Assembly: GCA_029250825.1 (NCBI GenBank) | Contig: JAQXEN010000061.1 | Location: 28,109 to 92,108 of the forward strand | Direction of reading: 5' to 3' | DNA length: 64,000 nt | Origin: Porticoccaceae bacterium | GTDB lineage: Bacteria > Pseudomonadota > Gammaproteobacteria > Pseudomonadales > Porticoccaceae | Part shown: positions 46,012 through 54,507 of the stretch, one piece after another | Layout: each line of letters begins with the position of its first letter | How positions within the stretch are numbered: position 1 is the first letter of the stretch | Translations under genes and position numbers: made by a program | Notes under the pieces: model-generated | Seen by the model: the letters and a program-made list of their open reading frames with translations, nothing else | Told to the model about the DNA's origin: nothing | Database searches by the model: none

Positions 46012-47471
46012 TTGTCTCCTATCAACTCATTTATGACCGTATCCATTCGAATGTGCGGTATTGCATCCGAATTAGTAAACGAGAGACCTTTCGGAGGATT
46101 AAATTGAGGGATTTCCCAACTAAGGAAAGGCTCCCACTGGTCTCCCGAGGGAACGCGTCCAGGTATCTTAGGGTGGATATAGCCTATTGGTTCGCCGTTA
46201 CTGTCCGCACCACTTAACCCTTTTTCGGCTTGATGCTCAATCTCCTTCGAGGAGCGAACTGCCGCGGTGGCCTCACAGATTGGCGTAACGCCCTCGTGCT
46301 GGGCATTGTTATAGGCTTGTTTAATAATCACAGAGAGGAGCTGCTTGGCAGCATCATGGTCCTCAGAGACAATTTGATCAACTTTGGTAGCGGCGAATAT
46401 CACCTTATCAATTTTAGAGCGGAATAGCTGCAGCAGTCGACTTCGGCTGCCATATGCAAAACTATCGGTAATATTGGCTAAGGCCTGACGCATATCATCG
46501 ACATACTCAGGCCCCGAATTGAGTGCCTTTACCACATCAACCAAAATTAACTGACGATCTATGCGACTAAAAAAGTCGCGATAAAACGGCTCCACTAACT
46601 CTTTGACGTAGGATTTATAGCGCCGTTCACAAACTTTGAAATAGCTATCCTCCGCAGCTCCATTGAGTTGCCCCTCGGTATAACTGCCACACTTTAGCAA
46701 GGGCACAAAACACGATCGATCCCCTGCGTCAGAATTCCCAGAAATAAGAAATCTCCCAGGCTGGATTAAGCTCAGGCTTTTGTGGCTATATTTGCAGGCT
46801 TTTAAAAAATCACAGTAGCGCTTATTGAGTTCATCTAGATAGCCTTTATCAACCGGCGCGAGCGGATCTAGAGATTGAAGCTCCCCCAGCAAGTTGCCCA
46901 TTATCTGCGCCCGAGGATCTTGAGAATACTGAGCATTACACTGAGCACACCAGCGCGAAAATGTCATGTCCCTAAGGGGTAGATCTAAAAGCCACTCGCC
47001 AGGATAGTCACGAATTTCAAGAAATAACGAAAACTCCTTAATTGCAAAGGGGTTCAATTTATTTTTTACTCTCTTGAGCCGCAGCTCCAACAAACAACCA
47101 CTCACATCTTGGGTTGAATCTGGCCAACGGGGGTTGGGACTGGCAAGCCCTTGATAGTTATGTCTGTAGGGAAACTCCGGCAAATCCTTCTCGTCCAATG
47201 GATGCAACTTAACCCAGCGTAATCGATCACTGAGAACCGGGGAGAATCCAGCTAAGCTAGCGCAGTCAAACTCAGATAACTGGTTTATCAGGCTAGTTAT
47301 AAACGTCGACTTACCACTTTGACTGAGACCCGTTACACCCAAAGTAACTCTTTGATCACGCAACCGTTGGTATTGAGACTCAATAGATGAGAGCCCCGAG
47401 CCCGAGAACTCAGACACCTTTTGAAATGAATGCTTAAACTTCTCATTTATAGCTCTTTTTGAGATTTTCAT
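46002..47471 (-). CDS. YcjX-like P-loop NTPase (DUF463)
   Basis: 489 residues. Walker A GLSQSGKS is at 48-55 in LGVTGLSQSGKSTFITSL. Further family segments: EIRDYPGEWLLDLPL near 153-167, KVIFAATKVDQI near 360-371 (NKxD-like TKVD). The family binds GTP/ATP with dynamin-like features and is a stress protein. The start ATG is supported by a complete N-terminus, with the stop overlapping the DUF697 gene. Lower GC than the flanking housekeeping genes. Confidence 0.9.
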   Translation of the reverse strand: MKISKRAINEKFKHSFQKVSEFSGSGLSSIESQYQRLRDQRVTLGVTGLSQSGKSTFITSLINQLSEFDCASLAGFSPVLSDRLRWVKLHPLDEKDLPEFPYRHNYQGLASPNPRWPDSTQDVSGCLLELRLKRVKNKLNPFAIKEFSLFLEIRDYPGEWLLDLPLRDMTFSRWCAQCNAQYSQDPRAQIMGNLLGELQSLDPLAPVDKGYLDELNKRYCDFLKACKYSHKSLSLIQPGRFLISGNSDAGDRSCFVPLLKCGSYTEGQLNGAAEDSYFKVCERRYKSYVKELVEPFYRDFFSRIDRQLILVDVVKALNSGPEYVDDMRQALANITDSFAYGSRSRLLQLFRSKIDKVIFAATKVDQIVSEDHDAAKQLLSVIIKQAYNNAQHEGVTPICEATAAVRSSKEIEHQAEKGLSGADSNGEPIGYIHPKIPGRVPSGDQWEPFLSWEIPQFNPPKGLSFTNSDAIPHIRMDTVINELIGDKCE

Positions 47472-47586
47472 TTAATACTATTGTTCTCATTTGTCGACAA
47501 ACTGATCCAAAGGTCTGCTCTGATATATGGCATACACACCCAATAAGACTAGCCTCTAGGACACTTTTTACCACTAACTATTGATT

Positions 47587-48108
47587 TTAGCCCTCTACCT
47601 TCTGAGTCAGCTCCTCACCACTAACCTTATCCATGACAGCATTGTCTTTAGTCGTTACATCCTGTTTCGAGCCTGAAGCGGGTGCTTGTCGATGTCCTGA
47701 CAGAACCGCTATTTTCGCCTTTATATAAAAAAATGCGGTGCCACCGAGGAATACGGGCATAGCAGCAAACTGACCGATAATTGGGATGACATTTACACCG
47801 ATGCCGGCAATGCCCCCCAAAATTAAAGCCTCTCGTAAATCTGGATCAATCTTATCCCATACAATTCCCGCCTTTTGAGCGGCTAGCTTTAAGTCTTCTG
47901 CATCAACTTTCCCGTCACCGTTAACGTCTCCAATATTTTTTGCAATCGAAGACGCCGTTTTCATCGCACTTATAGTTTGTTGCTTTATTTTTTTTGCCGT
48001 TTCACTGTCAATAGCTGAACCTGTTTCTTTAACTACCTTATCGAACGCTTTGTTAACAATTGATGATGTATTTATAGAGGCAGACTTCAGACGTGAAAAA
48101 AATTTCAT
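47587..48108 (-). CDS. Hypothetical membrane protein with dockerin-like calcium loop
   Basis: 173 residues, family not recognised. Residues 1-60 are basic and helical. A calcium-binding loop DVNGDGKVDAED lies at 61-72 with D61, N63, D65, D69 and D72 in EF-hand/dockerin positions. A glycine-rich hydrophobic stretch at about 93-135 (LILGGIAGIGVNVIPIIGQF) makes one or two membrane helices. The tail is polar. It is 115 bases upstream of the YcjX-like gene in the same direction, so the three may be one transcription unit (inference). Confidence 0.75.
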   Translation of the reverse strand: MKFFSRLKSASINTSSIVNKAFDKVVKETGSAIDSETAKKIKQQTISAMKTASSIAKNIGDVNGDGKVDAEDLKLAAQKAGIVWDKIDPDLREALILGGIAGIGVNVIPIIGQFAAMPVFLGGTAFFYIKAKIAVLSGHRQAPASGSKQDVTTKDNAVMDKVSGEELTQKVEG

Positions 48109-48248
48109 CGGGGTTACCCTTTTAATTGTTCTGATTGGCTTTGGGTTGCGGTGATGCCTAACAGGCTCACATCAAGCTACTATGCAAGTATGATTAGACT
48201 TTAGGATACACTAACATCTCCACTTGGATCTATTTCTTTATTGATATT

Positions 48249-48446
48249 ATGAGACACACCTCTGAGGTGCTAAAAAAGGTGACAAACGCTTATTTCGTTG
48301 AAACGATCCTAGCCAAATACGGGCCTGAGTCGTTATGGCAGTCCGGAAGACGAAGCTTACGCTGCCTCTTTGGGGACAGCTACATAATGCTAGAAGACCC
48401 CGATGGATCAATAATTACAGGCCCTAAGTATTTCAAACATGATTAG
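48249..48446 (+). CDS. Small hypothetical ORF
   Basis: 65 codons, product MRHTSEVLKKVTNAYFVE and onward. No clear ribosome site. The frame stays open for another 53 codons after the TAG (48447-48605, then TGA), so this may be the first half of a gene interrupted by an amber codon. AT-rich composition like the surrounding spacer. Low certainty. Confidence 0.35.
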   Translation: MRHTSEVLKKVTNAYFVETILAKYGPESLWQSGRRSLRCLFGDSYIMLEDPDGSIITGPKYFKHD

Positions 48447-48720
48447 AACTTCATTATTAAAACTGGAGATTTAAGGGATAACCCTCTTCAAGCGATGAAC
48501 TGCATAAGCTTACGCGCTGATTACGGCCCTATGTTTGAAAAGCTTCGGGACGTTCATAAAGCTAACTCTGAAAAGGCTGTTGAACCAGATCGAAATATTT
48601 ATATATGATTATTGGAAAATATAAGGAGAAATCCGACTATTTTTAATCAAATGCTTCCTTTGAGCCAAAACTTGGAGAACTCAACAACTCTCACAATGTG
48701 ATTACAGATATAGCTATCAG
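48447..48720. other. AT-rich spacer with possible gene remnant
   Basis: Contains a 37-codon open stretch ATG 48495 to TGA 48608 (product begins MNCISLRADYGPMFEKLRD) in frame with the small ORF upstream, and an AAGGAG (48622-48627) not followed by a long ORF. I see no RNA gene here. It looks like decayed coding DNA next to the tRNA-Ser repeats. Confidence 0.4.
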
Positions 48721-48844
48721 GCTAAAGCTTGATGGCAAGTGCTGCGCACCGCCTTTGGCGTCCAAAACGCCTTCGCGTTTTGTCGAACCGGTTAGGGTTC
48801 TCGGCCGTCTTTCGACACCAAAAAAAATCCCCCGCATCTGCGAT
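48721..48844. repeat. tRNA-Ser-linked repeat, copy 1
   Basis: About 124 bases repeated with a 163-base period at 48884-49007; the central 109 bases (48736-48844) differ at only two positions (GCC/GCG and CTG/CTA). Inside are several hairpins: CGCC-TTT-GGCG, CAAAACGC-CTT-CGCGTTTTG, and TGTCGAA ... TTCGACA. It ends with the left half of the tRNA-Ser terminator, after which the sequence diverges, so the terminator function is lost in this copy. Confidence 0.85.
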
Positions 48845-48874
48845 AATTTGGAGCACTAAACTGAAGGGATTGAT

Positions 48875-48900
48875 TGTTAGCAAGCTGAAGCTTGCTAACA
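48875..48900. repeat. Perfect 12-bp palindrome
   Basis: TGTTAGCAAGCT, GA, AGCTTGCTAACA. It marks the junction between the two long repeat copies. In copy 1 the matching place reads GCTAAAGCTTGATGGCAAG and lacks the left arm. Confidence 0.75.
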
Positions 48901-49007
48901 AGTGCTGCGCACCGCCTTTGGCGTCCAAAACGCGTTCGCGTTTTGTCGAACCGGTTAGGGTTCTCGGCCGTCTTTCGACACCAAAAAAAATCCCCCGCAT
49001 CTACGAT
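48884..49007. repeat. tRNA-Ser-linked repeat, copy 2
   Basis: Second copy of the 48721-48844 unit, directly downstream of tRNA-Ser on the minus strand. The hairpin CAAAACGCG-TT-CGCGTTTTG is perfect here. Its end overlaps the intact tRNA terminator. Confidence 0.85.
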
Positions 49008-49017
49008 GCGGGGGATT
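48983..49017 (-). terminator. Rho-independent terminator of tRNA-Ser
   Basis: On the minus strand a 12-bp stem (AATCCCCCGCAT, loop, ATGCGGGGGATT) is followed by eight T. It begins five bases after the tRNA CCA end. Confidence 0.9.
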
Positions 49018-49022
49018 GTTTT

Positions 49023-49113
49023 TGGCGGAGAAGGAGGGATTCGAACCCTCGATACGCTATTAACGTATACACCCTTAGCAGGGGCGCGCCTTCAGCCACT
49101 CGGCCACTTCTCC
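49023..49113 (-). tRNA. serV: tRNA-Ser(GCU)
   Basis: 91 nt with encoded CCA. Acceptor stem GGAGAAG / CTTCTCC, D-arm GGCCGAGTGGCTGAAGGC, anticodon loop CTGCTAA with GCT at 34-36, long variable arm (TATACGTTAATAGCGTAT) typical of class II serine tRNA, T-loop GGTTCGAATCC. It sits upstream of csrA-side housekeeping genes, its usual place in Gammaproteobacteria. Confidence 0.97.
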
Positions 49114-49218
49114 ATAAACTTTTTATTCAACCGTTTCACTTAGAGATCCAAACACTATCTCAAGTCACGCCCGGGACGCGCGTTGATTCATAGCTTCGCT
49201 ACTCAGGGGCCACCCCTC

Positions 49219-49279
49219 CTTCGGCGTCCAAAATGCGTGCGCATTTAGTCAGCCACTCGGCCACGTGTCCATAAACTTT
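49219..49279. repeat. Truncated tRNA-Ser 5' fragment fused to a third repeat copy
   Basis: Bases 49250-49279 match 49093-49122 (first 21 nt of tRNA-Ser plus nine upstream bases) at 28 of 30 positions. Directly left, 49221-49250 is a diverged copy of the CGTCCAAAACGCGTTCGCG hairpin of the downstream repeats. The rest of the tRNA is missing, so this is a broken duplicate. Confidence 0.8.
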
Positions 49280-49300
49280 GATTCACTATTCAACTGCCTT

Positions 49301-49339
49301 CAAAAACAACTATGCCGCCCTGAATTCAGCGGCGGCATA
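49301..49339 (-). terminator. Hairpin terminator downstream of csrA
   Basis: TATGCCGCC ... GGCGGCATA with an inner CTGAATTCAG palindrome (49311-49339); on the minus strand it is followed by AGTTGTTTTTG. It lies 21 bases after the csrA stop. Confidence 0.8.
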
Positions 49340-49359
49340 ATAGCACATCGAGGCAAAAA

Positions 49360-49575
49360 TCAAAGACTGTTATCAGAAGAATCTTCACTCGGGGCCGAAT
49401 CTGCACCACCTTTTTCCATTTGGATTCGCTGATAGATCTCTTCACGGTGAACCGCCACTTCTTTTGGCGCATTTACCCCCAGGCGTACCTGGTTTCCTCG
49501 CACTCCCAATACTGTCACAGTGACATCGTCACCGATCACCAGAGTCTCACCGACTCGTCTAGTAAGTATTAACAT
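49360..49575 (-). CDS. csrA: Carbon storage regulator CsrA
   Basis: 71 residues. RNA-binding dimer that represses translation at GGA motifs. [18 protein letters not shown] and [22 protein letters not shown] are the canonical core, with RNA-contact L4, R6 and R44. A Ser/Asp/Glu tail of about 15 residues is added after the core. Last gene of the alaS-lysC-csrA order; lysC stop is 195 bases upstream, enough for its own promoter. Confidence 0.97.
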   Translation of the reverse strand: MLILTRRVGETLVIGDDVTVTVLGVRGNQVRLGVNAPKEVAVHREEIYQRIQMEKGGADSAPSEDSSDNSL

Positions 49576-49770
49576 ATACAGCTCCTACACTACTGTTCAC
49601 CATTCATTGGTGAAAACTATTTCCCTAATCCGCCATACTCACTGCAACACATATAGTGCTCACGGCCAATCCCCCATTGAACGCTGCTTGCTTATTTTGA
49701 TATCTTTGCAAGCAGCGCAGAACTTATCAGTTTTTACGTAACAAGTCCAAGTTCCGACTGCATGAAGACC

Positions 49771-50988
49771 TTATTGTTCAAGACCAAAGGCCGAATGCAG
49801 CGATCTTACTGCCAATTCTAAGTACCGCTCCTCAATTACGACCGTTATCTTGATTTCTGAGGTGGTTATTAACTGGATATTGATCCCCTCGGCGGCCAGC
49901 GCTTCAAACATGGTTGCTGCAACTCCGGCATGGGAACGCATGCCAACACCAACAATCGACACTTTAACGATTTGATCATCAGAAGACACTTCTTCGGCAC
50001 CCAGATCCGCAGCAATCTGCTCTAACAGAGCTGAGGCTCGTACCAAGTCATTGCGGTGCACTGTAAAGGTGATTGTTGCAGAGTTGTCTTTCGCGACATT
50101 CTGCACAATCACATCAATTTCAATATTCGCCTCACTGATGGCGCCTAACACTTTATAAGCAACGCCGGGCTGATCGGGAATGCCGCGGATGGTGAGTTTG
50201 GCTTCATCGCGATTGAATGCGATGCCTGAGACTACTGGTTTTTCCATTTGGTCGTCATCCTCAAGAGAGATAAGCGTGCCGGGGCCATCTTCAAAGCTCG
50301 ACATAACACGCAGTGGTACATTGTATTTCCCGGCAAACTCGACTGAACGAATCTGCAGTATCTTTGAGCCTTGGCTGGCCATTTCTAACATTTCTTCAAA
50401 GGTAATCTTGTCCAGACGGCGAGCATCAGGCACGACCCGAGGGTCGGTGGTGTAGACGCCATCTACATCAGTGTAAATCTGGCATTCATCGGCCTTGAGG
50501 GCCGCCGCCAGTGCCACTGCAGTAGTATCTGAACCGCCACGGCCCAGAGTTGTGATATTGCCCGCGTCATCGGCACCCTGAAAGCCTGCGACAACCACTA
50601 CCCTGCCAGCATCGAGGTCGGCATGAATACGATGACTATCAATTTCTTTAATCCGTGCTTTGCCGTGGGCTTCGTCAGTGAGAATACGTACCTGACCGCC
50701 AGTGTAGGAGCGCGCAGAGATGCCTGCGGCCTCTAGGGCCATACACAGCAATGCTATGGTGACCTGTTCGCCGGTGGAGACCAACACATCCATTTCACGC
50801 AGGCTGGGTTCTTCTTGGATGTCTTTTGCCAGCCCAATCAAACGATTGGTTTCTCCACTCATGGCAGACACCGCAACGACAATTTTGTCACCGGTTCGGT
50901 GCTTGCTAGCAATCTTTTCTGCAACCGCTTTTATGCGTTCGACGCTGCCAACAGAGGTGCCGCCATACTTGTGTACTATTAAACTCAT
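49771..50988 (-). CDS. lysC: Aspartate kinase
   Basis: 405 residues. Phosphorylates aspartate, first step toward lysine, threonine, methionine and diaminopimelate. The kinase domain opens with HKYGGTSVG (residues 6-14) and has TTLGRGGSDTTAV near 148-160. Two ACT domains fill about 265-405 (LTIRGIPDQPGVAYK, VSIVGVGMRSHAGVA), giving feedback control by lysine and/or threonine. Class of about 405 residues like Pseudomonas LysC, without homoserine dehydrogenase fusion. Confidence 0.96.
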   Translation of the reverse strand: MSLIVHKYGGTSVGSVERIKAVAEKIASKHRTGDKIVVAVSAMSGETNRLIGLAKDIQEEPSLREMDVLVSTGEQVTIALLCMALEAAGISARSYTGGQVRILTDEAHGKARIKEIDSHRIHADLDAGRVVVVAGFQGADDAGNITTLGRGGSDTTAVALAAALKADECQIYTDVDGVYTTDPRVVPDARRLDKITFEEMLEMASQGSKILQIRSVEFAGKYNVPLRVMSSFEDGPGTLISLEDDDQMEKPVVSGIAFNRDEAKLTIRGIPDQPGVAYKVLGAISEANIEIDVIVQNVAKDNSATITFTVHRNDLVRASALLEQIAADLGAEEVSSDDQIVKVSIVGVGMRSHAGVAATMFEALAAEGINIQLITTSEIKITVVIEERYLELAVRSLHSAFGLEQ

Positions 50989-51086
50989 TGAAACGCTATC
51001 GCCTCAGATTTATTAGGGCGCAGATTAAACAGCAATCCTGCGCAAATGTTAAGAGATTAGGATAAAAAGCTCTAGGGTAAAAGACC

Positions 51087-53681
51087 CTAGGATGCATCGC
51101 CTACCCAGTTATAAACCGACTCTAGGGCAGCTGCCAGATTGTCTGTGCTACCTGCCGCACCCTGAGCCATATCAGCGCGACCACCGCCTTTGCCATCCAC
51201 CTGAGCGGTGACAAACTTGAGCAGATCACCGGCTTTGATCTTGTCAGTCAAATTTTGCGTCACGCCGGCTACCAGTGCCGCTTTATCACCGTCCACGGCG
51301 GCGAGCATAAACACGCCGGACTCGAGCTTTGAGCGAACCTGATCGGCAACACCGCGCAAACTCTTGGCATCGGCGCCCTCAACTACTGTAGAGAGGACAC
51401 TAAAGCCATTGATTTCACGCAGACCTGCCATCAAATCATTACCCGAAGCATTGGCGAGCTTGCTCTTAAGTGCGTCAATTTCTTTTTGCAGTTTGCGGTT
51501 GTCTTCAACCAACTGACGGGCTTTGTCAGTCAAGCCGTGGCGTGCCGCACGCAGTACGTTAGTCATATCGCTGACGGTATCCTGAAGCTCATCACAGAGT
51601 TCGATGGCAGCTTCCCCGGTAACCGCTTCGATTCGCCTTACACCTGCTGAAACACTTGATTCAGCGCTGATGCGCAACAGGCCAATATCGCCAGTACGAC
51701 TGGCGTGAGTGCCACCGCAGAGTTCAACAGAGAAGTCTCCGCCCATGCTGAGCACGCGAACTTCACTGCCATACTTTTCACCAAACAGTGCCATAGCACC
51801 CTTCTCAACCGCCTCGTCCATGCTCATAACCTCAGTGTCCACTGAAGTATTGCGCAGGATTTCACGGTTGACGCGATGTTCAATTTCTCGAATCTGTTGG
51901 GCGCTGATGGATTCTCCGTGGGAGAAATCAAAACGCAGTCGCTGGCTGTCCACCAGAGAGCCCTTCTGATTAACATGCTCGCCCAATATCTGCTGCAACG
52001 CAGAATGCAGCAGATGCGTTGCTGAGTGATTGAGTGCAGTTGCAGTGCGCACGGAGCAGTCAACCGTAGCGGTGACGCTCTCGCCAACTGTCAGCTCACC
52101 GGATAAGACTTTACCTATATGCAGGTGATGCTCACCGGCTTTGCGACAATCGCTGATCTCAATTTTTGCCGAGGCTGTTTGCAGGTAACCACTGTCACCC
52201 ACCTGACCACCAGATTCAGCGTAAAACGGGGTACTGCTAAGAATCACTGCAACTTCTGTATCCACTCCAGCTACAGCGACCTCTTCCCCAGCACAATAGA
52301 GGGCAATCACATCAGCGCTGTTTTCAAGACTCTTATAACCCACAAATTCGGTGCTGCCTTCAACACGAATGCTGTCGCTGTAGTCGAGACCAAACTGACT
52401 GGCGGAGCGGGCGCGCTTGCGCTGCGCTTCCATGCATTCCTCATAACCGTCCATATCCATGCTGTAGCCGCGCTCTCTGGCTATATCGTTGGTCAGATCC
52501 GTGGGGAAGCCAAAGGTATCGTAGAGTTGAAAGATCAACTGGCCTGGAAGTTGCTCACCGGACAAATTCTCCAGTGCGGCTTCTAATACACCCATTCCCT
52601 TATCCAGAGTGCGGGCAAATTGCTCTTCTTCTTTTTGGATCGTTGCAATAATCTCTGACTGCATGCTCAGCAACTCAGGGTAGGCCTCACCCATCACTTC
52701 GCCGAGAGCCACAACCAGTTTGTGGAAAAAGCTGCCACTGGCTCCGAGATTGTGACCATGGCGTAGGGCGCGACGGATAATACGGCGCAATACATAGCCG
52801 CGACCTTCATTGGAGGGCAGCACGCCATCAACCACTAAAAAGGCACAGGAGCGAATATGATCGGCAACCACTTTCAAGGAGTTCTCAGATAGATCGGTAA
52901 CGCCAATAATCTTTGCCGCCGCTTTAATCAAATGCTGGAAAAGATCAATATCGTAGTTGTTGTGCACGCCCTGCATCACGGCTGCGACTCGTTCCAGTCC
53001 CATACCGGTGTCGATAGAAGGCTTGGGTAATGGAGTCATCTTGCCACTGCTATCTCGCTCAAACTGCATAAACACCAGATTCCAGATCTCGATATAACGG
53101 TCGAGATCATCGTCTGGGCTGCCTGGAGGCCCGCCGGGAATATCATCGCCGTGGTCCCAGAAAATTTCTGTGCTGGGGCCGCAGGGCCCGGTATCGCCCA
53201 TTTGCCAAAAATTATCTTCATCGAGGCGCGATAGACGCTTGGGGTCTATGCCAATTTCGTTGACCCAGATTTCTGCAGCTTCATCATCGCTGATATGCAC
53301 GGTAATCCACAGGCGCTCCTTGGGTAACTTGAGCACCTCTGTGAGAAATTCCCAAGCAAAACCAATCGCCTCACGCTTGAAATAATCGCCAAAGCTAAAG
53401 TTGCCGAGCATTTCAAAAAATGTGTGATGTCTGGCGGTGTAACCAACATTCTCTAAATCATTGTGCTTGCCGCCGGCACGGACACAGCGCTGAGACGAGA
53501 CCGCACGATTGTAGTCACGCTTTTCGGCCCCGAGAAAGACATCTTTAAACTGCACCATGCCAGCATTGGTAAACAACAATGTAGGATCATTGCCCGGCAC
53601 TAAGCTGCTGCTTGGCACAATGCTGTGCTGCTTGCTGGCGTAGTAATTTAAGAATGCGTCACGAATTTCGGCGCTTTTCAT
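51087..53681 (-). CDS. alaS: Alanine--tRNA ligase
   Basis: 864 residues, the standard length. Class II core at the N-terminus (motif 1 region, [15 protein letters not shown], then [19 protein letters not shown]), editing domain with [11 protein letters not shown] near 565-575 and [12 protein letters not shown] near 665-676 holding the zinc-binding His/Cys, a coiled coil near 725-760 and the C-Ala domain ending in [13 protein letters not shown]. Confidence 0.97.
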   Translation of the reverse strand: MKSAEIRDAFLNYYASKQHSIVPSSSLVPGNDPTLLFTNAGMVQFKDVFLGAEKRDYNRAVSSQRCVRAGGKHNDLENVGYTARHHTFFEMLGNFSFGDYFKREAIGFAWEFLTEVLKLPKERLWITVHISDDEAAEIWVNEIGIDPKRLSRLDEDNFWQMGDTGPCGPSTEIFWDHGDDIPGGPPGSPDDDLDRYIEIWNLVFMQFERDSSGKMTPLPKPSIDTGMGLERVAAVMQGVHNNYDIDLFQHLIKAAAKIIGVTDLSENSLKVVADHIRSCAFLVVDGVLPSNEGRGYVLRRIIRRALRHGHNLGASGSFFHKLVVALGEVMGEAYPELLSMQSEIIATIQKEEEQFARTLDKGMGVLEAALENLSGEQLPGQLIFQLYDTFGFPTDLTNDIARERGYSMDMDGYEECMEAQRKRARSASQFGLDYSDSIRVEGSTEFVGYKSLENSADVIALYCAGEEVAVAGVDTEVAVILSSTPFYAESGGQVGDSGYLQTASAKIEISDCRKAGEHHLHIGKVLSGELTVGESVTATVDCSVRTATALNHSATHLLHSALQQILGEHVNQKGSLVDSQRLRFDFSHGESISAQQIREIEHRVNREILRNTSVDTEVMSMDEAVEKGAMALFGEKYGSEVRVLSMGGDFSVELCGGTHASRTGDIGLLRISAESSVSAGVRRIEAVTGEAAIELCDELQDTVSDMTNVLRAARHGLTDKARQLVEDNRKLQKEIDALKSKLANASGNDLMAGLREINGFSVLSTVVEGADAKSLRGVADQVRSKLESGVFMLAAVDGDKAALVAGVTQNLTDKIKAGDLLKFVTAQVDGKGGGRADMAQGAAGSTDNLAAALESVYNWVGDAS

Positions 53682-53778
53682 GATTGATTATTTCCAGTCA
53701 GTAGCATGACCTGAGTGGCCATTGCTTTTATATATTAGGGTTCTTGGTAGCAGAGTCTTAACCGTAAAAAGCCAACTA

Positions 53779-54141
53779 CTAAATAGTGGCTTCTGAGAAG
53801 TCTAAACTGCCAGAGGGATCGGCCAGCACATGCAGATGCAGATGAAATACAGTCTGCCCTGCTGCGCGTCCATTATTAACCACCAGCCGAAAGGCTTCTT
53901 CGACACCTGCCTGCCGTGCAACCTCACCCGCCACCCACATGAGGTGCCCAAGCAGCGCCTTATCTGTCTCACTGGCATCCGCCAGTTTAGCCATAGGGTG
54001 ACGCGGAATCACCAGCATATGTACCGGCGCCTGGGGGGATATATCGTTGATAACGATACACTGATCATCTTCATAGAGAATCTCAGCCGGAATTTCTCGG
54101 TTGATAATTCGGGTAAAGAGAGTAGGTGCTGAGTCGACCAT
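53779..54141 (-). CDS. HIT family protein (HinT-like)
   Basis: 120 residues. Purine nucleoside phosphoramidase type. FTRIINREIPAEILYEDD opens the fold and the HIT triad HLHLHVL is near 100-106. Length and N-terminus match E. coli HinT. Followed 30 bases later by the Trm112-like gene. Confidence 0.93.
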   Translation of the reverse strand: MVDSAPTLFTRIINREIPAEILYEDDQCIVINDISPQAPVHMLVIPRHPMAKLADASETDKALLGHLMWVAGEVARQAGVEEAFRLVVNNGRAAGQTVFHLHLHVLADPSGSLDFSEATI

Positions 54142-54171
54142 TAGAAATATCCCAAGGCTGGTAAAGTCTGT

Positions 54172-54366
54172 TTATTTTCCCGAATCACGGAGCTTTTCAT
54201 CAGCGGACAGTTGACGTGCTTCAGACTCCAACATCACCGGAATGCCCTCGTTTATGGGGTAAGCCAAACCACTGGCACGGCAAACCAATTCCTGCTTGGC
54301 CTTATCATATTCAAGTGGTGCCTTGCTGACAGGGCAAACCAATATACTGAGAAGCTTTTTATCCAC
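54172..54366 (-). CDS. Trm112/YcaR-family small protein
   Basis: 64 residues from GTG 54366, giving [23 protein letters not shown], the usual start of this family; a longer frame from 54405 is not supported. One of the four zinc cysteines of the eukaryotic Trm112 remains (CPVSKAPL; C10), plus C at 27, a common bacterial degeneration. [16 protein letters not shown] is conserved at the end. Function in bacteria unclear; often near lipid A genes, which are not here. Confidence 0.85.
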   Translation of the reverse strand: MDKKLLSILVCPVSKAPLEYDKAKQELVCRASGLAYPINEGIPVMLESEARQLSADEKLRDSGK

Positions 54367-54507
54367 GACAAATAGTCCATTTGAAAACCGCGCTAGTTTA
54401 CGCAAAATGACGCCTGACTGCCATTATCTAGGGTAAATAACCTATCCGCAGGAGCAGGGGATAAATAGTGATTTCCACGGGGGATTGGCTGAGGCTATTC
54501 CTGGGCG

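Noticed and set aside
48892..49143. ORF with product containing GGEGGIRTLDTLLTYTPL
   Set aside because: It is the plus-strand reading of tRNA-Ser and its repeats, a well-known spurious annotation.
48722..49193. ORFs of 92 and 154 codons across the tRNA-Ser repeats
   Set aside because: They translate the duplicated hairpin DNA and the antisense tRNA; the internal protein repetition only mirrors the DNA repeat.
52119..52586. 155-codon plus-strand ORF
   Set aside because: Antisense to alaS.
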